Shown: positions 1-11,300 of the stretch, one piece after another
Numbering within the stretch: position 1 is the stretch's first letter
How the letters are laid out: each line of letters begins with the position of its first letter
Source of the DNA: Thinopyrum elongatum
Lineage: Eukaryota; Streptophyta; Magnoliopsida; Poales; Poaceae
Reading direction: 5' to 3'
DNA: 64,000 bases
Assembly (NCBI GenBank): GCA_011799875.1
Contig: CM022297.1
Span: forward strand, 534,349,479 to 534,413,478
Program-made: the position numbers and the translations under genes
The notes under the pieces: generated by a model
Database searches by the model: none
Seen by the model: the letters and a program-made list of their open reading frames with translations, nothing else
What the model was told of the DNA's origin: nothing

Positions 1-150
1 TTCAATGTGCATTTGACAAATGTTTAACGTGTATTCGGATAAATGTTTAACATGTATTTGAAGAAATTTTAACGTGTATCTAAAAAAGTTTCAGTGTGTA
101 TACGAAAAATGTTCAACGTGTATTAAAAAATCTTACATGTATTTTAAAAT
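1..150. repeat. Degenerate short tandem repeat, unit about 22-23 bp
   Basis: About seven imperfect copies of a unit built around AACGTGTATT followed by AAAAATGTTT run from the window edge. The units drift in length and sequence, so this is an old array. Its left end lies outside the window and I cannot name a family. Confidence 0.6.
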
Positions 151-1870
151 AGAAAAAAATGATAAATGAAAGAAAAAAACCCGGTAAAACCAATACAGAG
201 AAGCAATGGAAAAAAAACTGGATGAAAGGTTCTGAAACCCGGTGGTACATGGAAGCTTACCCCCCCGAAGCAATTTGGGCTAGGCCATCCTAGCGGTCAT
301 CTAAGGCTAGCCGGGCTATCGTCCCACAAAGAGCGAGATATAGCTCTCGCGAGTTCGCACTGTTAGACGGACACCGGAGGAAAGGGAAGGCAGAGGATTG
401 TGTTGGATGGGCATCAACCTTCAAGGACAAGCCCATCCTCTCGTGTGTAGTCGGATATGCTGCAATGGCTGACTCTGACCTGCCCCATGCTTGTGCTCAA
501 ACACCACACCAACACAGGAAACTTATTCAGGCTCCAGAACTAGCCCTGTTCCCCTCGCTTCTAGCCCCCACTTTGGTGCTATGAGGTGGAGGAAAATGGG
601 GTTTTCATATATTTGTTAAGAATCTTTTTAGAATGAGTTATGCTATCTTAGCAGCAATAGTCCAATGATGGGTGTGGTGTCATTGCAAATACAATTCTTT
701 TTGTTTTCATTGTCGCGCCAATGCTTTACGCTGTACCGGGCAATGCCTTCGAGCCAGAGCTGTGTATTCTCTTCATGCATGGTCAATTTGATCTTGCGGA
801 GTTCGTGTTTGTGTCATCGCAAAACTGGTTTTTCAAGTCTTGCGGAATTCATTTTTGTGTCATCACAAAACCTATTTGATAGATCTTGGGGAGTTTGCAT
901 TTGTAGTTTTGCTAGTGTGGATTGGTGCTTTTGTTAGTTTGACTTTTTGCGGACTTGGAACCCTTGCTCCGCGTTATAGTGAAGACCATGTGGTTCGACA
1001 ATATGCACTTCCGAGGGATCATGCTCGACCATAGGATCATTCATCGCTCATGGCTACCCATCTTTTTGGATGTGCGACACAAGGGGCTCTCTAAAATCTT
1101 TATTGGTTGTGTACGAGTGCAATGTCATTGCTCATGTATAATTGCACGGGTCTTCATTGAAGCTTTGGAATAGTTTCGTCGTTGTAAAGTTTGTCACCAT
1201 AGAGAAGATATATCTGAGAGTTCTCAATGTAATTCTTAGTTCTAGGAGTTACTTTGTAGTTTTTGGATCTTTGGTCCAAAGCATTGTGACTTGTAATGGT
1301 TGTTATGATTGAATAAAGTTACAAGTATTTCTAACTTCTCCAGGCTTTGGTATCTCTCCATCTGAGAACAAAAGTGTAGTAAGACAGCCAAATGATCATT
1401 AGCACGTGCGCCCACAATAGCGACACATAGATCACGATGACGCTGGAGCATGAGCAAGAGCTGACCCATGACAAGCATAAGAGGGAGCGAGTGACATAAG
1501 CAGGGGTGGTGGAAAGATGAGGAAAGAGGTGGACAACTAGGGCATGGCAGACATCATTGTCGTCGAGGCCAACCGTTGTCGCCGGCTGAGACACTGCCTT
1601 AATCCTTAGGTGATGACCAACATTTTAGCTTTTTATTTGGATGGTGTCCAATATTTTGGCACTGCCTTAGTCCTCATGTGCAAATTATTTTTCCTTTCAA
1701 TATTACCCAAAATATGGGGGAGAAAGATCTCTCGCAAAATAGTGGAATTTTGTGTGGGATTGCCTTTGGCTTAAACAAAACATACAACCCTTAAGCTAGT
1801 CCGTCTGGCAACTTCAAAGAAAATCAAACTTTGGCTATATCACGAGCCATGAGCCAGGCCGTTTACCACT
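151..1870. other. Unassigned intergenic DNA, no supported gene
   Basis: I see no protein of recognisable family here; open frames are below 95 codons on both strands and look random. A 34-bp direct repeat (793-826 and 839-872, offset 46 bp, a few mismatches) is the only clear internal structure. Around 320-345 there is a short inverted motif, GCGAGA and TCTCGC six bases apart. The segment is probably decayed transposon DNA, which is an inference from context. Confidence 0.45.
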
Positions 1871-2139
1871 ACTGAACAATGGTTATAGTTGACCGGGAAT
1901 CATGCACCAACTAGTTTGTTAGTTTTCAAGAAAGTTTATGCTTTATACTTCGATGATTGTGATGAATTGTTACTTGCTCATAAGAAGTTCTATGATAAAG
2001 TTTATTTCTGTTATAATAATAAGCATGATGCCACTATGTCCGTATTTTGTTTTTATCGACACCTCTCTCTAAACATGTGGACATGATTTTCGATATCGGC
2101 TTTCGCTTGAAGACAAGCGAGCTCTAAGCTTGGGGGAGT
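1871..2139 (+). mobile_element. 3' interior end of a plus-strand Gypsy element, with polypurine tract
   Basis: This stretch leads directly into the LTR at 2140 and ends in the purine tract TTGGGGGAG (about 2130-2138), the plus-strand priming site expected just upstream of a 3' LTR. A short AT-rich open frame (1889-2086) may be a coding remnant but has no motif I recognise. The left boundary is approximate. Confidence 0.55.
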
Positions 2140-3055
2140 TGATACGTCCATTTTGCATCATGTTTTCCTACTGTTATTTATAGTGTTTTTATGCAATATA
2201 ATACTTTGTGGAGTAATTCTAATGCCTTTTCTCTCATAATATGCAAGGTTTACACAAAGAGGGAGAATACCGGCAGCTGGAATTCTAGACCTGAAAAAGC
2301 TATGTCAGAGATACCTATTCTGCACATCTCGAAATGAGCTGAAATTTTACAAAGAAATATTTTGGAATATATAAAAAATACTGGAGAAAAGAAACACCGG
2401 AGGGGGCCACCCAGGTGCCCACTAGGCACCAGGGTGCGCCACCCCCTCCAAGCGTGCCCTGGTGGGTAGTGGGCTACCTGGCCCACCTCCGGTGCCCATC
2501 TTCTGGTACATAAGGTATTTTAACCTAGAAAAAATAAGGAGAGGACTTTCGGGACGGAGCGCCACCGTCTCGAGGCGGAACTTGAGCAAGAGCACTTCTG
2601 CCCTCCGACGGAGCAATTCCGCCGGGAACTTCGCTCCGGGTCGGGAAAATCGAAGCCATCATCATCACCAACAACCCTCTCATCTTTGGGAGGCCAATCT
2701 TCATCAACATCTTCAACAGCACCATCTCATCTTAAACCCTAGTTCACCTCTTGTCTTCAATCTTTGTATCAAAACCTCAGATTCGTACGTGTGGGTGACT
2801 AGTAGCGTTGATTACATCTTGTAGTTGATGCCAGCCGGTTATTTGGTGGAATATTATATGTTCAGATCCATTATGATATTTATTACTCCTCTGATCTTGA
2901 GCATGAATATGTTGCGTGAGTAGTTACTTTAGTTCTTGAGGACACGGGAGAAGTCACGTTGCAAGTAATCATGTGAATTTGATATTCGTTTGATATTTTG
3001 ATGATATGTCTGTTGTGATTCCCTTAGTGGTGTTATGTGAACATCGACTATATAC
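2140..3055 (+). mobile_element. Truncated 3' LTR of a Gypsy element
   Basis: It starts TGATACGTCC right after a polypurine tract and has the layout of the long Triticeae Gypsy LTRs, with a GC-rich segment near 2400-2500. The sequence stops near 3055, about where an AT-rich run belonging to the next minus-strand element begins. The rest of the LTR and its CA end are missing, so this is a broken junction and not a clean insertion. The exact breakpoint is uncertain by about 5 bases. Confidence 0.65.
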
Positions 3056-3340
3056 TCTTTTATTTTTTATCCCCTTTTTTAAAATAAATATAAGAAAGCA
3101 AAACACTCAACTCAAAACTAATCTTTATTATATAACTCTCATACTTCATTACATAGATAGATCACGAAGCAAAACTTAAAGATTAGATCATACTAAAAAC
3201 TTTTATTCTACTAGATCACGATGTAACCAAAAGGATCAAACTAAGATAAACGATAATGATAAAGATATGATGGTGATATGATACCGGGGCACCTCCCCCA
3301 AGCTTGGCATAAGCCAAGGGGAGTGCCCATACCCGTGTAC

Positions 3341-3793
3341 TCAACTCTCCTTCTTCGGAGGTGGTGGCGCAATATTCTTGGCAATGATGCCTCTCAGAAT
3401 GCGATTCTCCTCTTTGAGCTTATTAATTTGCTGCCTGAGATCCATAATTTCCTTGTAGAGCTTTCCTGTGACAGTTAAAGCACCGTCCACCCATGGATGC
3501 CTCCTGGCTGCAAAGGAAGAAGCAACACTCTTTTTCAAGTTATTGTAAGAGATAAATTTGGCACTTGGAGGTTTGATCGAATCTGGCAGGCTTGATTTCT
3601 TGAACTCCACATGCATGTCGTCGGGTTGTGGCAGGGAAGTGACTTCTTGATCGTCGATGGCGTCCACTCTTTTCAGGTCGGCTTCTATTTCTTCATCGGT
3701 CGACCACCCATAGGGATCAACTTCACCATACGCTCTGGGATCCATCGTGGGGTGAGAGACACGACTCTCCCCGTATGATTCTTGCAAAGACAT
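3341..3793 (-). CDS. Small ORF downstream of integrase, coiled-coil protein of an Athila-like element
   Basis: This is a 150-codon open frame lying 3' of the pol remnant, where Athila-type plant Gypsy elements often carry an extra ORF (sometimes called env-like). The N-terminal two thirds is acidic and polar. Residues about 112-140 form a heptad pattern (LYKEIMDLRQQINKLKEEN) typical of a coiled coil, and the protein ends in a proline run followed by lysines. No signal peptide or membrane segment is visible, so an envelope role is not supported. The frame is intact, but the parent element is dead. The 318 bp between it and pol contain no other ORF of note and may be an intron or leader. Function unknown. 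Confidence 0.55.
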   Translation of the reverse strand: MSLQESYGESRVSHPTMDPRAYGEVDPYGWSTDEEIEADLKRVDAIDDQEVTSLPQPDDMHVEFKKSSLPDSIKPPSAKFISYNNLKKSVASSFAARRHPWVDGALTVTGKLYKEIMDLRQQINKLKEENRILRGIIAKNIAPPPPKKES

Positions 3794-4111
3794 ATTGCTC
3801 TAAATCTGCCACAGAAATAGCTGGAAACAAGAACGAAGGATATCGTCGCAATACAGTGATCAAAACCTCCGGGAGATTATATAATGAATTTTTACCATGC
3901 AAAACAAGTAATCTAGGAGAAAACAAAGTCCGGATGGCGCACGAGGGCTCCACAAGCTCGGGAAGCGCGCCCCCAGGCTTGTCGCCTGCTTGCGCGCTTT
4001 TCAGACTACTTATTATTTTCCTAATTCTTTAAATATTCCAAAATGGAGTAAAATTGCTTTTATGGAACTTTTGGAGTCGATTTACTTACCGTATCACATA
4101 CCTGTCCCTTT

Positions 4112-6973
4112 TCAGGGTTCTGGAGTGTTCCGAAAAGTTTTCTTTATGAACTCCTCTGGTGTTATGGACTAAATAATATTAGTCTCAACATTTATAGGCG
4201 TACATGAGATATAATGCTTAATTCTTTGTCCATTCACCACCCTCGGGTTGGTGCCTTCGGCGTTGTTGATCTTGATAGCACCTGAATGATAAACTTCTTC
4301 GATAATGTAAGGTCCTTCCCATTTGGAGAGAAGTTTTCCCACAAAAAACTTAAACGAGAGTTGTATAGCAAGACTTGGTCACCTATGTTAAATTCCCGTT
4401 TTTGTATTCTTTTATCATGCCATCTTTTAACTTTTTCCTTAAACAATTTAGCGTCTTCATAGGCTTGGGTTCTCCATTCATCAAGTGAGCTAATATCAAA
4501 CAACCGCTTTTCATCGGCAAGTTTAAAATCATAGTTGAGTTATTTGATTGCCCAATAAGCTTTGTGTTCTAGTTCAAGAGGTAAATGACATGCTTTTCCA
4601 TAAACCATTTTATATGGAGACATACCCATAGGATTCTTATAAGAAGTTCTATAAGCCCAAAGTGCATCATCAAGTTTCTTAGACCAATTCTTCCTAGATC
4701 TGTTGACAGTGTTTTGCAAAATTAATTTTATTTCTCTATTGCTTAATTCAACTTGACCACTAGATTGGGGGTGATAGGGTGATGCAATTCTATGATTGAC
4801 ATTGTATTTAGCAAGCAATTTACGGAAAACACCATGAATAAAGTGTGAACCATCATTAGTCATTAAGTATCTAGGGACTCCAAACCTTGGGAAAATAACT
4901 TCTTTAAGCATTTTAATGGAAGTGTTATGATCAGCACTACTAGTTGGAATAGCTTCTACCCACATAGTAATGTAATCAACAGCAACCAAAATATGAGTAT
5001 ACCCATTGGAGGAAGGAAAAGGTCCCATATAATCAAATCCCCAAACATCAAATGGTTCAATAACAAGTGAATAATCCATAGGCATTTCCTGGCATCTACT
5101 GATATTGCCAATTCTTTGACATTCATCACAAGATAAGACAAATTTATGAGCATCTTTGAAAAGAGTAGGCCAATAAAAACCAGATTGTAATACCTTGTTT
5201 GCCGTTCTGTCTCCCGCATGGTGTCCTTCGTATGCCTCGGAGTGACACTTACGTAGGATTTGTTCCTGTTCATGCTCAGGTATACAACATCTAATAATAC
5301 CATCTACTCCTTCTTTGTATAGATGTGGGTCATCCCAAAAGTAATGTCTTAAATCGAAGAAGAACTTCTTCTTTTGTTGGTATGTGAAACTAGGTGGTAT
5401 ATATTTAGCAACAATATAATTAGTATACTCTGCATACCAAGGAGTATTACGAGAAGCATTTATAACCGCTAGTTGTTCATCGGGAAAGTTATTATCAATA
5501 GGTAGTGGGTCATCAAGAATATTTTCTAACCTAGACAAGTTGTCAGCTACTGGATTCTCAGCTCCCTTCCTATCAGTAATATGCAAGTCAAATTCTTGTA
5601 ACAAAAGAACCCACCTAATGAGTCTAGGTTTAGCGTCTTTCTTTTCCATAAGGTATTTAATAGCAGCATGAGCAGTGTGCACAGTTACCTTAGAATCAAC
5701 AATGTAAGATCTGAACTTATCACAAGCAAACACAACTGCTAGAAATTCTTTCTCAGTAGTAGCATAGTTTCTTTGAGCACTGTCTAGAGTTTTACAAGCA
5801 TAATGGATAACATTTAATTTCTTATCAACTCTTTGTCCTAGAATAGCACCAACATCATAATTACTAACATCACACATAATCTCAAAAGGTAAGTTCCAAT
5901 CAGGTGGTTGAACAATAGGTGCAGAAGTTAAGGCTTTCTTAAGTGTTTCAAAGGCTTCTACACAATCATCTTCAAAAACAAATGGAACATCTTTTTGCAA
6001 GAGATTAGTGAGAGGCCTAGAAATTTTAGAGAAGTCTTTAATAAATCTCCTATATAAACCAGCATGACCAAGGAAACTTCTTATACCTTTGATATCTTTA
6101 GGACATGGCATTTTCTCAATTGCATCAACTTTGGCTTTATCCACTTCAATGCCACGCTCAGAAATTTTATGCCCCAAGACAATACCCTCATTCACCATAA
6201 AATGGCACTTCTCCCAATTCAAGACAAGATTAGTTTGTTCACATCTCTGCAAAACTTGATCAAGGTTGCTTAAGCAATCATCAAAAGAAGTTTCGCAAAT
6301 GGAAAAATTGTCCATGAAAACCTCAACAATCTTTTCACAAAAGTTAGAGAATATAGCAGTCATACATCTTTGAAAGGTAGCAGGTGCATTGCATAAACCA
6401 AAACGCATACATCTATAAGCAAAAGTACCAAAAGGGCATGTAAAAGTAGTTTTTTTATCCTCTTTTGACACAGGTATTTGGGAAAAACCAGAATATCCAT
6501 CTAGAAAACATAAATGTGTATGCTTCGATAACCTTTCTAGCATTTGATCAATAAATGGTAGGGGGTAGTGATCCTTCCTCGTGGCTTTGTTTAGTTTTCT
6601 AAAATCAATTACCATCCTATAATCTGTTATAATTCTTTGCGGAACAAGCTCATTCTTATCATTAGGGACAACCGTGATACCTCCCTTCTTAGGGACACAA
6701 TGAACAGGGCTTACCCATCTACTATCAGCTATATATAGGATAGGTTATACCTGCTTCCAGGAGCTTCAATATTTAATTCCTTACCATTTCCTTCATTTTA
6801 GGATTTAATAGTTGCTGGAGATCAACAACTGGCTTAGCATCAAGCTCCATACTAATCTTGTGCGGACATAGAGTGGGACTAATACCCTTAAGATCATCAC
6901 GAGTATATCCAATAGCGGCACGGTACTTCCTCAGGGTTTTGAATAATTTCTTTTCTTCATGCTCTTTACTTAC
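4112..6973 (-). pseudogene. pol: Broken pol (reverse transcriptase, RNase H, integrase) of an Athila-like element
   Basis: The longest open piece (6615-4540, 691 codons) contains RT (first catalytic Asp in FLDGYSGF, residue 39), RNase H, the HHCC zinc-binding region and the integrase core with Asp, Asp and Glu motifs (FDYMGP, TNDG, GQVELSN). It is inactive on several counts. The RT box reads FMDN instead of FMDD at residues 100-103, and RNase H has TAHA where TDHA is usual. A nonsense codon lies near 6776, a TATA insertion shifts the frame near 6730, TAA interrupts at 4540-4542, a one-base loss in a T run shifts the frame near 4340, and TAG occurs at 4169-4171. Reading resumes in frame after 4540 and ends at 4112. 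The 5' end is cut off by the LTR at 6974. Confidence 0.9.
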
Positions 6974-8565
6974 TGATACGTCTCCAACGTATCTATAATT
7001 TTTGCGTGTTCCATGCTGTTATATTATCATTGTTGGATGTTTTACAATCATTTTATAGCAACTTTATATCATTTTTTGGGACTAACCTATTGACATAGTG
7101 TCCAGTGCCAGTTGTTGTTTTTTGCTTGTTTTTTACTTCGTAGAAAATCAATACCAAATGGAGTCCAAACGTAGCGAAACTTTTTGGAGAATTTTTTGGA
7201 CTAGAAGACATCTGTTGGGCCAAAGAAGTACCAGCGGGGGGCTCCGAGGGGAGCACAACCCACCAGGGCGCGCCTGGGGGCCCAGGAGCGCCCAGGTGGG
7301 TTGTGCCCACCTTGGTGGCCTCCCGCACTGCCTCTTCGCCCTATAAATACCCAAATATTCCAAAAACCCTAGGGGAGTCGACGAAACACAATTCCAGCCG
7401 CCGCAAGTTCGAGAACCACGAGATCCAATCTAGACACCATCACGGAGGGGTTCATCATCCTCATTGGTGCCTCTCCGATGATGCGTGAGTAGTTCATTGT
7501 AGACCTACGGGTTCGTAGGCAGTAGCTAGATGGCTTCTTCTCTCTTTTTGATTCTCAATACAATGGTCTCTTGGAGATCTATTTGATGTAACTCTTTTTG
7601 CGGTGTTTTTGTTGGGATCCGATGAACTTTGAGTTTATGATCAGATCTATATCCATGAAAGTTATTTGAGTTCTTTGATCTCTTTTATGCATGATTACTT
7701 ATAGCCTCGTATTTCTTCTTTGATTCTTTGGTTTAGTTAGGCCAACTAGATTGATTTTTCTTGCCATGGGAAGAGGTGCTTTGTGATGGGTTCGATCGTG
7801 CGGTGTTCTTTCCCAGTGACAGAAGGGGCAGCAAGACACGCATGTATCATTGCTATTAAGGATAACAAGATGGGGGTTATTCCTACATGAATAGATCTCG
7901 TCTACATCATGTCATCGTTCTTATTGCATTACTCCGTTTTTCCATGAATTTAATACACTAGATGCATGCTGGATAGCAGTCGATGTGTGGAGTAATAGTA
8001 GTAGATGCAGGCAGGAGTCGGTCTACTAATCTTGGACGTGATGCCTATTTAATGATCATTGCCTGGATATTGTCATAATTATTTGAGGTTCTATCAATTG
8101 CCCAACAGTAATTTGTTTACCCACCGTGTGCTATTTCTTGAGAGAAGCCACTAGTGAAATCTACGGCCCTCGGGTCTATTCTTCATCATATTTCTTTGAG
8201 ATCTATTTTTATTCTCCTTTATTTTCAGATATATTATTCCAAAAACCCAAAAATACCTCGTTGCACTTTTTATTTGGATCTTTTATTTCATGTTTTATCA
8301 AGATCTATTTATCCAATCTATCACAATTTTATCCTGTCAACTTGCCAATGTCTGGCGCCGTTACCCGTAGAGGGATTGACAACCCCTCCTAATCGTCGGG
8401 TTGCAAGTATTTGTTATTTGTGTACAGGTACTATTTACATAGTGTTGCTTGGTTCTCCTACTGGATTGATACCTTGGTTTCATAACTGAGGGAAATACCT
8501 ACCGTAGCTGTGCTGCATCATCCCTTCCTCTTTGGGGAAATACCGACATAGTTCAAGCGACATCA
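6974..8565 (+). mobile_element. Gypsy 5' LTR (1592 bp), plus strand
   Basis: It starts TGATACGTCTCCAACG and ends in ATCA, and is followed a few bases later by a tRNA-Asp-type primer site, so it is a 5' LTR. A TATA-type box, TATAAATA, lies at 7342-7349 just after a GC-rich block with an inverted GGGCACAACCCACC/GGTGGGTTGTGCCC pair. It sits inside the RT gene of the minus-strand element to its left; the candidate left target duplication is CTTAC (6969-6973). Related LTRs of almost equal length start at 36670 and 38859. Confidence 0.85.
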
Positions 8566-8657
8566 AAAGGAATTTCTGGCACCGTTGCCGGGGAGGATCA
8601 GGTCAAGATAGTCTCCCATCAACTCACCAATTTCTGGTGCCGTTGCCGGGGAGACAT
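8566..8657 (+). other. Gypsy leader with two copies of the primer-binding site
   Basis: The motif starting AATTTCTGG and ending GTTGCCGGGGAG occurs at 8571-8595 and again at 8629-8653 with two mismatches. It is complementary to the 3' end of plant tRNA-Asp, the usual primer for Athila-like elements. Only the first copy is at the expected distance from the LTR. The minus-strand LTR begins four bases after the second copy. Confidence 0.75.
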
Positions 8658-10068
8658 TGATAACCCACAAGTATAGGGGATCGCAACAGTTTTCGAGGGT
8701 AGAGTATTCAACCAAAATTTATTGATTCGACATAAGGGGAGCCAAAGAATATTTGCAAGTATTAACAGCTGAGTTGTCAATTCAACCACACCTGGAGATT
8801 AATTATCTGCAGCAAAGTGATCAGTAGCAAAGTAGTATGATAGTTTTGATAGTAGTAGCAACAGCAATAGTAACGGTAACAATGATAGTAATGATTTTGT
8901 AGCAAGTGTAACAGTAACGATAGCAGTAGTAACTTAGCAAGAACAATATAAGAGAAAATCGTAGGCATTGGATCGGTGCATTCGTTGGATGATATTCATC
9001 ATATAACAGTTATAACCTAGGGCGATACAAAACTAGCTCCAGTTCATAAATATAATGTAGGCATGTATTCCGTAAATAGTCATACGTGCTTATGGAAAGA
9101 ACTTGCATGACATCTTTTGTCCTACCCTCCTGTGGCAGCAGGGTCCATATGGAAACTAAGGGATATTAAGGCCTTCTTTTAATAGAGAACCGGAGCAAAG
9201 CATTAACACATAGTGAATACATGAACTCCTCAAACTACGGTCATCACCAGAGAGTATCCCGAATACTGTCACTCCGGGGTTTACGGATCATAACACATAA
9301 TAGGTGAATATAACTTGCAAGATCGGATCTAGAACATAGATATAATGGTGATAACATAAACGGTTCAGATCTGAAATCATGGCACCCAGGCCCAAAGTGA
9401 CAAGCATTAAGCATGGCAAAGTCATATCAACATCAATCTCAGAACATAGTGGATACTAGGGATCAAGCCCTAACAAAACTAACTCGATTACATGATGAAT
9501 CTCATCCAACTCCTCACCGACCAGCGAGCCTACAAAGGAATTACTCACTCCCGGTTGGGAGCATCATGGAATTGGCGATGAAGGAGGGTTGGTGATGATG
9601 AAGATTGAAGATCCCCCTCTCCGGAGCCCAAAACAGACTCTAGATCTGGCTTCCCGATGAAGAACAGGAGGTGGCGGCGGCTCCGTATCGCAAAACGAGA
9701 TAATTCTTCCTCCCTGATTTTTTTCTAGAAAAATAGGATTTTATAGCGTTGGAATCAGGGTCTGCGGGGCCACCAGGTGGGCACAACCCACCTGGGCGCG
9801 CCTGAGGAGGGGGTGCCCTGGTGGGTTGGGCTCACCCATGGGCCCCCCTCCGGTGGTTGTTGGCTCTAGTATTTTTCTTTTATTGTATAAAAATTCTCCA
9901 AAAAGTTTTGTTCCAATCCGAGAACTTTTATTTCTGCACAAAAACAATGCCATGGTAGTTCTGTTGAAAACAACGTCAGTCCGGGTTAGTTTCATTCAAA
10001 TTATGCAAATTAGAGTCCAAAACAAGAGGAAAAGCGTTAGGAAAAGTAGATACGACGGAGACGTATCA
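8658..10068 (-). mobile_element. Gypsy (Athila-like, Sabrina/WHAM-type) 3' LTR, minus strand
   Basis: On the minus strand it begins TGATACGTCTCCGTCG and ends GTGGGTTATCA (plus-strand start TGATAACCCAC at 8658). It is 1411 bp long. A polypurine tract, CTTGGGGGAG, lies immediately outside it at 10070-10079, so it is the 3' LTR of an element whose interior extends right to about 36540. A low-complexity AGTAGC/AACAGT stretch fills 8815-8945. The family name is tentative. Confidence 0.85.
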
Positions 10069-11300
10069 ACTCCCCCAAGCTTAAACCTTTGCTTGTCCTC
10101 AAGCAATTCAGTTCATAAACTGAAAGTGAAAAAGAAAAACTTTTACGAACTCTTTTGCTCTTGTTTACATAAATAAGCTTAAGTAGCACCCAGGTTTTTA
10201 GCAAAGATTATAACTAACCATGTCAACAATAACTCTTAAAAATTATATTAACTCATATTAATGACATAATCAACTAGCAAGCAATAATAAAACATCTTAA
10301 ATAACAACACCTTGTCAAAACAATCATGATATAATATGACAACAGTGGTATCTCGCTAGCCCTTTCTGAGACCGCAAAACATAAATGCAGAGCACCTCCA
10401 AAGTTCAAGCAGCGACTAAACATTGTAATTCATGGTAGAAAAGATCCAGTCATGATGCATCCAACATTAACTATACACAATGCATGAGGATGACAATAGT
10501 GCTCTCAGGATCTGGCGCTTATTTGAGAAGGTGATGACTCAACATAAAATTAAATAGATAGTCCCTTCGCAGAGGGAAGCAGGGATTTGCAACGGTGCCA
10601 GAGCTCAATTTTTAAAACAGAGGTAAATGAAATTTTGATAAATGCACCCTTCTTGTTTACTTCGCGACCATTAGTTATCGATATCTTCCATGCTAAACAC
10701 ATTGTGGCGGTTCCCAAGCGATAAAAGTAAAGGTTTACTCCCCCTCCACCAACAAACACACTCCCCGGCTAGCCGTATCCACGAGTACCGTCCATACCGA
10801 CATCATTCCTAGGGGAGTTTTGTTTAATTATTTGCAATTTGATTTCGGGACTGGGAATCCCTATTACCGCCCCTCTCGTGCAAGGACGAGTGAATAAACA
10901 CTCATCATGAGAATAACCCGCTTAGCATGGAGGATACCGACTACCTCCTGTTGCTCTATGAACAATCCAGGCACACAAAAATGGATATTTATTTGAAGTT
11001 TTTAGAGGTGGCACATGCAAATTTACTTAGAAAGGCAGGGTAATACCGCATATAGGTAGGTATGTTGGCCTCATCTGGAACAACTTGGGTTTTTGGATTT
11101 TGATGCACAAGCAGTATTTCCTGCTTTGTACAGGCGAAGGGTAGCAAATAGGTTGGGAAGCGGCCAGCTAGAGAGCAAAAACGGTCATGAACATGCATTA
11201 TGCATAATGAACATTGGATACTAGCATGAGTAGGATATGAACACCATGAACATAAATATCATAGAGGCTATGTTGTTTTGATTCAACTACATGCATGAAC
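10069..11300 (-). mobile_element. 3' noncoding interior of the second Athila-like element (left part)
   Basis: This segment lies between the polypurine tract at 10070 and the outer Copia insertion. It holds no ORF above 70 codons and no protein motif. It continues at 32667 on the other side of the Copia insertion; the five bases TGAAC at 11296-11300 are repeated at 32667-32671. Confidence 0.75.

Larger units (their letters stand above)
3056..6973 (-). mobile_element. Athila-like Gypsy element, internal fragment (pol plus downstream ORF)
   Basis: Reading leftward on the minus strand it carries RT, RNase H, integrase (6973 to 4112), a spacer, a small coiled-coil ORF (3793 to 3341) and a 3' noncoding tail to 3056. 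Both LTRs, gag and protease are absent. The right side is cut by the plus-strand LTR at 6974 and the left side meets a truncated LTR at about 3055. The pol type and the extra ORF after integrase fit the Athila lineage. Confidence 0.8.

Noticed and set aside
665..1173. Overlapping small frames (60-90 codons) as a short gene
   Set aside because: Cysteine/phenylalanine-rich random-looking peptides, overlapping in different frames, no start context or homology I can recognise.
2462..2824. 120-codon plus-strand frame
   Set aside because: Lies in the GC-rich part of a Gypsy LTR; no conserved motif and no counterpart in related LTRs that I can identify.
3341..3793. Envelope gene of an endogenous retrovirus
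   Set aside because: No signal peptide, membrane segment or glycosylation-rich ectodomain is visible; the ORF is a soluble coiled-coil type.
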